Positions 1 through 6,927 of a stretch of 7,261 nucleotides of DNA are shown one piece after another (the stretch's first letter is position 1; every line of letters begins with the position of its first letter). Location of the stretch: NCBI GenBank assembly GCA_031255875.1, contig JAIRRR010000126.1, positions 1-7,261 on the forward strand, given 5' to 3'. Position numbers and translations under genes: made by a program. The notes beneath the pieces were generated by a model, which worked only from the letters and a program-made list of their open reading frames with translations, did not search any database and had not been told where the DNA came from. The stretch is from Treponema sp. Lineage in GTDB: Bacteria; Spirochaetota; Spirochaetia; Treponematales; Breznakiellaceae.

Positions 1-1
1 G

Positions 2-1474
2 TTCGCCGGTATTATCAGGCCGCTGCTCTGCGCCGCAGCCCTGCTGCTGCCCGCTGCGGGGCTGGCCGCCCAGGAAGCGGCGTCTCCCCCGGGGCAGGCC
101 GCGCCCGATCCCGGGCAGACCGCGCGGCGTATCAGCGCCGACGAAGCGGTGGACCTGGCGCTCCAGAACAACCTGAGTCTGGAATCTTCCAGGGTGGCGC
201 TGGATGTAAAGAAGCGGAAATCCGATCTGGTGTGGAACCAGTTCCTGCCGGACCTCGGGGTGCGGGGGACCCTGGCCATGGACAACGAGGCGAGTACCGT
301 GGGCGGGACCGCGCCGGTAACGCAGCTTCCGCTGAACGGCCCTCTTGGCCTGCCGTCCGGCTTGCCGGATATATACGGCGTTACGTCCTATTCGGTTGAC
401 GCGCCCCGGTGGCATGTGCAGGGGAATTTTTCCGCGTCCCTCACCCTGAGCGCCGCGCTGTTTCAGGGCATCAGGAGTATCAGGATGGATTACCAGACCG
501 GCCGCGTTTCCTACGAGAAGGCGAGGATACAAATGGAACGGGACGTGCGCAAGGCCTATTACCAGATTCTCCTGGCAAAGGAAAACGTCTCCCTGCTCAG
601 GGAAAGTTTTGCCACTGCGGAACGGCAGGTTTCCATGGCGGAGGCGAATTACCGTTCGGGGCTGGCCCCCCAGCTGACCCTGCTCCAGGCCCAGGTTTCC
701 CGCGACAATATGCTGCCCAACATCGATCAGGCGGAAAACGGCCTGAAAATGCTCATGGCGAATTTTACCATGACCCTGGGCCTCCCCTTCGATACGCCGT
801 TCGAGCTTGTCTCGGCGGGTGATATGCCGGGCTTCGTGGACCTGGAACTGAACGAGCTCATCTCGAAGGCGGTCCAGAACAAGCCGGACATTCTGGAGCT
901 GCGGCAGCAGATTCTCACCCTGAAGACTTCCCGCCAGGCGCAGGCGCTCCAGTTAAAAACGCCCTACCTCAACTTTAGCTGGAATTATTCGCCTACCTTT
1001 ATGGCGGATCCTTTTAAGGACAGCTGGTTTAAGGGGAGCAGCTGGAGCGATCGGGGTACTTTTTCCATTACCCTGGGAATAAATCTGAACAGTTTGTTTC
1101 CCTTTACCAAAGAGGGCCAGGGGCTGGAAGACGTGGACAACAGTATTCAGACCGCCAGCATCGGGCTGTCCCAGATGATGCGGGGGACGGAGCTGGAAGT
1201 CTACAACACGGTGCTGTCCCTGGAAAAAACCAAGACTACCATGGAGGCCCAGAACAGGACGGTGGGCCTGGCCGAGCAGTCGTACCGGCTTACGGAAAAC
1301 GCCTACCAGGCGGGCCTGAACGACTACCTCCAGGTCCAGAACGCGGAACTGGAACTGCGGCGCGCGAGGATCGGCGTCCTGGAACAGCAGTTCAACTATC
1401 TCACCAGCCTTATCGATCTTGAATATGCCATAGGGGTCCCCTTCGGAACCCTGAGCAACGGAGGAGCTGAATGA
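2..1474 (+). CDS. TolC-family outer-membrane efflux channel (5' partial)
   Basis: This is the outer-membrane and periplasmic exit duct of a tripartite efflux pump. The frame is open from the first complete codon at position 2, so the true start lies before the window; the GTG at 149 is an internal codon and not the start. The visible 490 residues begin inside a signal peptide: a hydrophobic run LLCAAALLLPAAG followed by a likely signal peptidase I site around visible residues 19-23 (AGLAA/QEAAS). Two OEP-type repeats follow. The first opens with ISADEAVDLALQNNLSLESS near residue 44, the second with LELNELISKAVQNKPDILEL near residue 281. Both carry long Gln/Ala/Leu-rich helices typical of the TolC coiled-coil barrel. 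The C-terminus (IDLEYAIGVPFG) is a normal family ending, so few residues are missing at the 5' end. The stop overlaps the adaptor start by 4 bp. The family assignment is firm; the substrate is unknown. Confidence 0.93.
   Translation, partial: FAGIIRPLLCAAALLLPAAGLAAQEAASPPGQAAPDPGQTARRISADEAVDLALQNNLSLESSRVALDVKKRKSDLVWNQFLPDLGVRGTLAMDNEASTVGGTAPVTQLPLNGPLGLPSGLPDIYGVTSYSVDAPRWHVQGNFSASLTLSAALFQGIRSIRMDYQTGRVSYEKARIQMERDVRKAYYQILLAKENVSLLRESFATAERQVSMAEANYRSGLAPQLTLLQAQVSRDNMLPNIDQAENGLKMLMANFTMTLGLPFDTPFELVSAGDMPGFVDLELNELISKAVQNKPDILELRQQILTLKTSRQAQALQLKTPYLNFSWNYSPTFMADPFKDSWFKGSSWSDRGTFSITLGINLNSLFPFTKEGQGLEDVDNSIQTASIGLSQMMRGTELEVYNTVLSLEKTKTTMEAQNRTVGLAEQSYRLTENAYQAGLNDYLQVQNAELELRRARIGVLEQQFNYLTSLIDLEYAIGVPFGTLSNGGAE
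1460..1465 (+). promoter_or_regulatory. Shine-Dalgarno for the adaptor gene
   Basis: GGAGGA lies inside the last codons of the TolC-type gene, 5 bases before the ATG at 1471. It fixes that ATG as the adaptor start and, with the ATGA overlap, suggests translational coupling. Confidence 0.75.
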
Positions 1475-2424
1475 AAAGAATTAAAATTAAAATAAATATT
1501 TTCGCCGTAACCGCGGCGCTGGGATTCCTGCTCCTCGCCGGATGCGGGCGGGAGGATGCGGATAATCCCGGGAGGCCGGCCGGGCCCCAGGAGGCGGCGG
1601 TGTTCGCGGTGAACACTATCGCTGCCGTGCAGGGCCAGATACGCGACTACCTGGCCCTTTCCGGGGATATCGTGGCGGGTTCTTCGGTGGACGTTTACTC
1701 CGACGTGGCCGGGAAAGTGTCGCGGCTGCGGGTGGCCGTGGGCGACCGGGTTGCCCGGAATCAGCCTGTGGCGGAGGTCGATCCCTCGCGGCCGGGCATG
1801 GACTACGTGGCAAGCGTCGCCAGGGCGCCCATCGCGGGGACGATTACCGCCCTGCCCGCCCAGGTGGGGATGACGGTGACTCAGGCGGTGCCGCTTGCCC
1901 GGATCGCGGGGGGCAGCGCCCTGGAGATAAAACTCTACGTGGCCGAGCGCTTCATTTCCAAAATGGCCCGGGGGCTGCCCTGCGAAATAACGCTGGACGC
2001 CTGGCCCGGCGAAGTGTTCCGGGGGAGCGTGTCCGAAGTGGCCCCGGTGGTGGATCCCGGATCCCGGACCATGGAGGTGCGGGTCAATGTGGACAACCAG
2101 GGGTCACGGCTCAAGGCGGGGATGTTCGCCAAGGTGCGCATCATCACCGAGCGGAAAGAGAACATCGTAAAGATACCGTCTTCCGCCCTGGTGCAGCGTT
2201 TCGGGGAAGACTACGTGTTTACTGCGGAACAGGATTTGGCAGACCCCTCGGTACTGGTGGCCCGGAAGAAACTGGTTGTGCCGGGCATCATGGTGGACGG
2301 GGTGCTGGAAGTAACAGAGGGACTCATGCCCGACGAAGATGTTATCATCAAAGGGCAGACTCTGCTTGAAGACGGGGCCAGGGTCAATATTATTGAACGG
2401 TCCGCCCCCTTGAGCGAGAATTAG
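1471..2424 (+). CDS. RND efflux periplasmic adaptor (membrane fusion) lipoprotein, hairpin-less type
   Basis: This is the periplasmic adaptor that links the RND pump to the outer-membrane channel. The N-terminus is a lipoprotein signal: basic MKRIKIK, a hydrophobic stretch, then lipobox LLAGC with the lipidated Cys at residue 25. Two lipoyl half-motifs lie at about residues 70-103 (VDVYSDVAGKVSRLRVAVGD) and 117-147 (ARAPIAGTITALPAQVGM). They are joined by only about 13 residues, where AcrA-like adaptors insert a long alpha-helical hairpin. A beta-barrel domain follows (about 150-227, with LKAGMFAKVRI), then a membrane-proximal domain to residue 317. The short linker matches what is known of Borrelia BesA, whose structure lacks the hairpin. 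The start is supported by GGAGGA upstream and by the lipoprotein signal. The RND gene begins 13 bp downstream. The family is certain; the spirochaete link is inferred. Confidence 0.95.
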   Translation: MKRIKIKINIFAVTAALGFLLLAGCGREDADNPGRPAGPQEAAVFAVNTIAAVQGQIRDYLALSGDIVAGSSVDVYSDVAGKVSRLRVAVGDRVARNQPVAEVDPSRPGMDYVASVARAPIAGTITALPAQVGMTVTQAVPLARIAGGSALEIKLYVAERFISKMARGLPCEITLDAWPGEVFRGSVSEVAPVVDPGSRTMEVRVNVDNQGSRLKAGMFAKVRIITERKENIVKIPSSALVQRFGEDYVFTAEQDLADPSVLVARKKLVVPGIMVDGVLEVTEGLMPDEDVIIKGQTLLEDGARVNIIERSAPLSEN

Positions 2425-2427
2425 GAG
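2423..2427 (+). promoter_or_regulatory. Shine-Dalgarno for the RND pump gene
   Basis: AGGAG overlaps the adaptor stop codon and ends 10 bases before the ATG at 2438. It supports that start and re-initiation across the short 13-bp gap. Confidence 0.6.
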
Positions 2428-2437
2428 TTATATCGAT

Positions 2438-5400
2438 ATGAGTTTTGCAAAAACAATTGTATCGCGGCCTACCACGATATTTGTCATTTTTCTCCTGCTT
2501 ATCATGCTGGGGGTTTTCGCGTTTATTAATCTTCCTCTCGATCTGATGCCGGAAATTAACCCTCCCTACCTGGTGGTGTATACCGCCTTTTCCGGGGCAG
2601 GCCCCGAGGAAGTGGAACGGAGCGTAACCCGGCCGCTGGAGGCGGCGCTTTCCAGCGTGTCCGGCCTTGAAACGGTAACCTCGACCTCGTCGAAAGGCTC
2701 CGGCATGATCATCCTGGAATTTACCTACGGCACCGATCTGGTGGACGCCTCCAATTCCGTCCGGGACGCCCTGGAACGGATACGGCGCTATCTCCCCACC
2801 GGCTCGGAATCCCCCATGATATTCAGGTTCGATCCGGCCATGATCCCCATTATGGGCCTTATGGTAACCGGCAACCGCAGCCCGGAGGAACTGAGGGAAA
2901 TTACAGAGGACACGATAGTCCCGCGTATCGAGCAGACGCCGGGGGTGGCTACCGCGAGCGTGAACGGCGGCCGGGAAAAGATCATAAGGGTAGAGATACC
3001 CCAGAGCCGGCTGGAGGCATACGGCCTTACCGTGACCCAGATACAGCAGATGCTGTCGGCCCAGAACCAGCAGATCGCCGCAGGGACCATCACCGAAGGG
3101 GGGCTTTCCTACCTTCTTACCACCATGGGGGAGTACACGTCCCTGGACGAGATTAAGAATACCGTCATTTCCTACCAGGGGGGCGGGATGAACGCGAGCG
3201 GCGGGATGGAGCAGCCGCGTTCGGTGTTCCTGCGCGATATTGCCGACGTGTACGAGGGCTACCGGGACGAAACCAGCGTTGTCTACGTGAACGGTCAGAC
3301 TGCGGTGATGATGCAGGTTCAGAAGCAGAGCGGCAAGAATTCGGTCCAGACCGCCCGGGAGCTGCGGGACCGGCTGGTCCGGATTGCCCGGGAGCTTCCC
3401 CAGGACGTCAAGATTACCGAGCTGTTCAACACCACGGACCAGATCGAGAATTCCATTGCGCAGGTAGGCCAGAGCGCCGTTTCCGGGGCGCTTTTGGCGA
3501 TAATAATCCTCTTTATCTTCCTCCGTTCGGTAAAGCCGACCTTGATTATCGGCATCAGTATCCCTGTTTCTATAATCGTTACGATTATGCTGATGTACTT
3601 TGCGGGCCTTACCCTCAACCTCATGACCCTGGCGGGCCTGGTCCTGGGAGTCGGTATGCTGGTAGACAACTCCATTGTCATATTGGAAAATATTTACCAC
3701 TACCGGGAAAAAGGGGCCAAGCTCGGTACTGCGGCTGTTATCGGCTCGCAGGAAATGATGATGGCCATTATCGGCAGCACGCTTACTACCATCTGCGTCT
3801 TCGCGCCCCTGGTCATGTTCCAGGGCCTTCTTGAGGTAGCCGGGGAAATGTTCGCGGGCCTGGCCTTTACCGTGGTCATATCCCTTTCTTCTTCCCTCCT
3901 GGTGGCTATCCTGCTCGTGCCGGTGCTGTCAAGCCATTATTTCCCCCTGGTAACGCGGAAGCAGAAACCCTTGAAGGGATTCCTCGCGCCCATAGACCGG
4001 GCGTTTGAAAAGTTCTTTTTGGGTCTTGACAACGCCTACCGCAAATCGGTCGGCTGGGTACTGCACCACAAGATTATTGTCATCGGCGTTATTCTCGCGC
4101 TTCTGATAGGCAGCGTCCCCCTTATTTTTAAGATAGGGTGGGTCTTTATGCCTGACCAGGATCAGGACAGTGTTTCCATCTCCGCTACCCTTCCCATGGG
4201 GACCCCGCTCGTCGAAACCGAATCGACGCTCCGCCGGCTCCAGTCCATTGTCGAGAGGGAAGTGCAGGGTTACGAGCGGATAATGCTCAATGCCGGCGGC
4301 GGCGGTATGTTTAGCGGCGCTTCCAGTAATTCCGGCTCTTTGAGGATCAACCTTCCCAAGTACAGCGAGCGCATAGATTCCGCCGATACTATCAAGGAAA
4401 AGCTGCGCGGGTATTTTAATGAGTTTCCCGGAGTAATATTCAACTTCCAGGGGGGCGGCATGATGAGCGGCAGTAACCCCATCGACATTGTCGTCCGTAC
4501 CGACGATCTGGCAAAGGGAAAGGCGATTGCCGAAAGAATCGCCGCGCTGCTCAAGCAGAATATCTCCGAAGTTACCGAACCCCAGGTAAGCCTGAGGGAC
4601 GGGATGCCGCAGATAGAGATCGAGCTGGACCGGGACAGGATTTACGCCCTGGGGCTCAACACCTACACTGTCGGGAACGAGATCAAGGCGGCGGTGGACG
4701 GCGTTACCGCTACCCGCTACAAGTCGGGGAGCAGCGACTACGACGTGGTGCTGATCCTCGCGGAAGCGGACCGGAGCACAAGGCCGGCGCTGGATCATAT
4801 CTTTGTGAACAGCCAGGTAGCGGGCCGCGTGCCCTTGTCCAACTTTGCCTCGTATAAGGAGGGGACGGGCCCCATGACCATCAGCCGCGAAAACCAGAGC
4901 CGGGTAATCCACGTTACCAGCGGCGTAGTGCCGGGGACCAAGCTCAATGTGCTCGAGGACAAGGTCCGCTCCCTGATAACCGCGGAGATCCCCGCCGAGG
5001 ACGACGTGGTTATCGAGTATGCCGGGGATAACTCGGAGATGATGAAGCTGATGATGCGTTTTGTGCTGATAATATCGGTCGCATCATGCCTAGTGTTCGG
5101 GATCATGGCGGCCCTCTTTGAATCCTTTAGGGATCCCTTTATCGTCATCTTTACCATACCGCTTTCGGTTATCGGCATTGTGGCGATATACCTTATTACC
5201 GGCGATACCTTTAACATACTTACTGCGGTAGGGCTGCTGGTGCTTGTAGGGGTCATCGTCAATAACGGCATCGTGCTGGTGGACTACACCAATATGCTCC
5301 GCAAGCGGGGCCTTTCCCTGTACAATGCCTGCGTTGAGGCTGCGGGCAACCGGCTGCGGCCCATCCTGATGACCACGCTGACCACCATCCTCGGCCTTGT

Positions 5401-5662
5401 GCCCATGGCTTTCTTTCCCGGCGAAGGATCGGAAATGGTGTCGCCTATAGGCAAAACTGTTTTGGGCGGGCTTTCTTTCGGCACTTTGATGACACTGTTC
5501 CTAATGCCGACGGTGTACTATATTATGAACAAGCGCTCGGACGAGCGAATCGCCAAAGCGGAGGCCCGCCGGGAGCGTATTGCCGCAGGCATTACCCGGA
5601 AGCAGGCGAAACAGCGGCAGGCCGCCGCCGGCGCAATTCCTGGCGGGGAGGCGGGATTATGA
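2438..5662 (+). CDS. RND-superfamily (HAE-1/AcrB-like) inner-membrane efflux pump
   Basis: This proton-driven inner-membrane exporter is the motor of the tripartite pump. At 1074 residues it has full RND length. TM1 is at about 12-30, TM2-TM6 at about 345-497, TM7 at about 545-565 and TM8-TM12 at about 872-1029, with two large periplasmic porter/docking loops (about 31-344 and 566-871). The TM4 motif GMLVDNSIVILENI places Asp410 and Asn411 where AcrB has Asp407/Asp408. TM10 reads GVIVNNGIVLVDY, with Asn942 where AcrB has Lys940. The Arg and Thr of NRLRPILMT (R972, T979) are kept. The DN/VNN pattern is common in non-proteobacterial RND pumps, so activity is expected. Odd points are three GGGM-containing loops (about 248-257, 621-627, 672-678) and a basic Arg/Lys/Ala/Gln-rich cytoplasmic tail (about 1031-1074). 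Its stop overlaps the PII-like gene by 4 bp. Drug versus lipid or metal substrate cannot be told. Confidence 0.96.
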   Translation: MSFAKTIVSRPTTIFVIFLLLIMLGVFAFINLPLDLMPEINPPYLVVYTAFSGAGPEEVERSVTRPLEAALSSVSGLETVTSTSSKGSGMIILEFTYGTDLVDASNSVRDALERIRRYLPTGSESPMIFRFDPAMIPIMGLMVTGNRSPEELREITEDTIVPRIEQTPGVATASVNGGREKIIRVEIPQSRLEAYGLTVTQIQQMLSAQNQQIAAGTITEGGLSYLLTTMGEYTSLDEIKNTVISYQGGGMNASGGMEQPRSVFLRDIADVYEGYRDETSVVYVNGQTAVMMQVQKQSGKNSVQTARELRDRLVRIARELPQDVKITELFNTTDQIENSIAQVGQSAVSGALLAIIILFIFLRSVKPTLIIGISIPVSIIVTIMLMYFAGLTLNLMTLAGLVLGVGMLVDNSIVILENIYHYREKGAKLGTAAVIGSQEMMMAIIGSTLTTICVFAPLVMFQGLLEVAGEMFAGLAFTVVISLSSSLLVAILLVPVLSSHYFPLVTRKQKPLKGFLAPIDRAFEKFFLGLDNAYRKSVGWVLHHKIIVIGVILALLIGSVPLIFKIGWVFMPDQDQDSVSISATLPMGTPLVETESTLRRLQSIVEREVQGYERIMLNAGGGGMFSGASSNSGSLRINLPKYSERIDSADTIKEKLRGYFNEFPGVIFNFQGGGMMSGSNPIDIVVRTDDLAKGKAIAERIAALLKQNISEVTEPQVSLRDGMPQIEIELDRDRIYALGLNTYTVGNEIKAAVDGVTATRYKSGSSDYDVVLILAEADRSTRPALDHIFVNSQVAGRVPLSNFASYKEGTGPMTISRENQSRVIHVTSGVVPGTKLNVLEDKVRSLITAEIPAEDDVVIEYAGDNSEMMKLMMRFVLIISVASCLVFGIMAALFESFRDPFIVIFTIPLSVIGIVAIYLITGDTFNILTAVGLLVLVGVIVNNGIVLVDYTNMLRKRGLSLYNACVEAAGNRLRPILMTTLTTILGLVPMAFFPGEGSEMVSPIGKTVLGGLSFGTLMTLFLMPTVYYIMNKRSDERIAKAEARRERIAAGITRKQAKQRQAAAGAIPGGEAGL
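5646..5651 (+). promoter_or_regulatory. Shine-Dalgarno for the PII-like gene
   Basis: GGGAGG lies within the last codons of the RND gene, 7 bases before the ATG at 5659. With the ATGA overlap it argues for coupled translation of pump and PII-like protein. Confidence 0.65.
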
Positions 5663-6075
5663 TTAGGGTAGAAATTGTCGCGAACCATTCGGTGGAAGAA
5701 AACATTCTTGAGGCGTTGAAAAACGAAGGGGTGGCCAAGTTTTACACCAAGTACGTCAATGTCAACGGAGTAGGCAGCTGCGGCCCCCGCATGGGGGACG
5801 CCATCTGGCCGGAGGAAAATTTCGCGCTGGTTGTCTGGTGCGAGCCGGAGGAGGCCCGGGGAATCGAGCGGGCGGTAAGCGCGGTCAAGAAAGCTTTCCC
5901 CGACGAGGGGATCAAGCTCTTTGGCCTGCCGGATGCGAACATCCCCCAATACGCCGTACCGCCCCCGGTACAGCCGGCATACGCCCCGGCCCAGTCGCCG
6001 CCGGTACCGGCAGCGCCCCGGGAAAAGCCGGAAGCCCCCGAGCCCCCGCCCAGCTTCGGCGGCGAGTCGCTGTAG
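5659..6075 (+). CDS. PII-like, PG0541-type RND-transporter-associated protein with proline-rich tail
   Basis: This is a small soluble protein of 138 residues with no signal peptide or membrane segment. Residues 1-90 look like a ferredoxin-like PII/CutA-type fold: strand MIRVEIVANHSVEENILEAL, then a loop with GVGSCGPRMGDAIWPEEN (37-54), strand FALVVWCE, a helix to about 80 and a final strand GIKLFG. The G-(x)n-WPEEN loop and the position just after an RND gene fit the PG0541 family of transporter-associated proteins, which is related to PII signal proteins. Its biochemical role is not established as far as I know; sensing or gating of the pump is inferred. Residues 95-138 are an unusual Pro/Ala-rich tail (PPPVQPAYAPAQSPPVPAAP and onward), about a third of the protein and probably disordered. 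The ATG overlaps the RND stop, with GGGAGG 7 bases upstream. It is the last gene of the operon. Confidence 0.85.
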   Translation: MIRVEIVANHSVEENILEALKNEGVAKFYTKYVNVNGVGSCGPRMGDAIWPEENFALVVWCEPEEARGIERAVSAVKKAFPDEGIKLFGLPDANIPQYAVPPPVQPAYAPAQSPPVPAAPREKPEAPEPPPSFGGESL

Positions 6076-6089
6076 CGGTCCGCCCGCTT

Positions 6090-6118
6090 GCCCTGCGGCC
6101 CCGTCGGGGCCGCAGGGC
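6090..6118 (+). terminator. GC-rich perfect hairpin after the efflux operon (probable terminator)
   Basis: GCCCTGCGGCCCC (6090-6102) and its exact reverse complement GGGGCCGCAGGGC (6106-6118) form a 13-bp stem with a 3-base loop, starting 15 bases after the stop of the PII-like gene. The position suits transcription termination or 3'-end protection of the operon mRNA. No T-tract follows (the next bases are CCGGCCCGGGG), so a classic intrinsic terminator is not fully supported. A pause site, mRNA-stabilising hairpin or dispersed genomic repeat remain possible. Confidence 0.6.
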
Positions 6119-6146
6119 CCGGCCCGGGGTAGACAGAAGGCGCGTT

Positions 6147-6864
6147 ATGCGCAGTCCCCGGCGGGGCGCGGGCGGAAGGGCGGGGGCTGGGGCGTACAGC
6201 CCGCCGGATTCCCTGCCGGGACGTCCGCCGTCTCTATTATCGCGGCCCTCCGGGCTTCCGGCAAATCCCGGGGAGAGGTCTGCGGGATATTTGGGAACGA
6301 AGGCCCCGGCATATTTAAAAAACCGCCGCTGCTATGGCGGCTCAACCCCCAGAACCCGAAATACGGCGCGGCCAACATCGAAGACGCGCTGAAGCGTCAC
6401 CTGGGCGATCTCAAGATGAAGAGTCTTAAAAGGTCGGCGTTTATTACCGCTTCCGGCTTCGCCCGGGGGAAACCCGGGGTCTTTGACACTGCCGACGACG
6501 CGCCGGCTCGTTACGCGGCCCGCTGTTTTGTCGTCGCCCCGACCTGTTTCGCGCCGGTAGACGGCCGGTATGCCGACGGCGGCCCTTGGGCCAGCAGCCC
6601 CGCCCTGGCCGGGGTCGCGGGTTTTTGCAAGCGGTCCGGGACCAGCCGGATGCGGCGCCGGGTCACATCCCTCGGGACCGGGGGCGACAGCTGGCAGGCG
6701 GGGAAGATCGGCGAAAGCGTGAGTCGGCTGCAACGGATTTCCCCGTCATCCACTGCGCCCCGGACAGCGTCGGCGTTATGGCGCAGCACGGCGGAGTTTG
6801 GCCCGCCCTGGAAAAGGGCCGGCATGGCCGGGTTTGGGGATGGATACGGGATACCGGCAGGTAG
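6147..6864 (+). pseudogene. Patatin-like phospholipase remnant
   Basis: Patatins are lipid acyl hydrolases with a Ser-Asp dyad. The frame through 6179-6715 shows patatin blocks in order: KGGGWGVQPAGF, like the oxyanion loop (6176-6211); AGTSAVSIIAALRASGKS at the nucleophile elbow, Ser codon at 6224; GNEGPGIFKK; PKYGAANIEDALKRHLGD; GKPGVFDT; RYAARCFVVAPTCFAPVDG; YADGG with the catalytic-Asp codon at 6575-6577; and SLGTG at 6668. Signs of decay are clear. There is no ATG, GTG or TTG in this frame between 6076 and the nucleophile. The best start (ATG 6147, AGAAGG six bases upstream) is out of frame by one base. About 20 residues seem lost between GGG and GTS, and GxSxG ends in Val. After about 6720 the coding-like frame shifts and stops at 6864. 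The outer limits are my estimate. A frameshift from sequencing error in a live gene is the main alternative. Confidence 0.68.
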
Positions 6865-6927
6865 CCCCGGCACGGTGGGAAGGGCCGACGGCTTGCCCGA
6901 ACGCCCCGCATGGGCCATACTATATAT
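6865..6927. other. Short intergenic gap before the ATPase gene
   Basis: This 63-base gap ends in the AT-rich CATACTATATAT directly against the next start codon, in sharp contrast to the GC-rich surroundings. A weak promoter reading is possible: TTGCCC at 6893 and TACTAT at 6918, with a 19-base spacer. That would place transcription start at or next to the ATG. No Shine-Dalgarno is visible. Confidence 0.3.

Noticed and set aside
149..151. GTG as the start of the TolC-type gene
   Set aside because: The same frame is open back to position 2 and encodes a clear signal peptide and cleavage region before it, so the gene starts upstream of the window.
2390..3700. Long open frame of 436 codons on the - strand opposite the adaptor/RND genes
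   Set aside because: It is antisense to a strongly conserved RND sequence, is His/Arg/Gly-rich with no recognisable motifs, and is a typical shadow of GC-rich codon bias.
3929..4912. Open frame of 327 codons on the - strand inside the RND gene
   Set aside because: It is antisense to the RND pump, low in recognisable structure, and has no ribosome site or family motif that I can see.
2438..5662. Assignment as a heavy-metal (CusA-type) pump because of Met-rich loops
   Set aside because: Two of the three loops do not align with CusA methionines, and the TM4 motif is VDN, not the VDAA of CusA, so HAE-1-like is the safer call.
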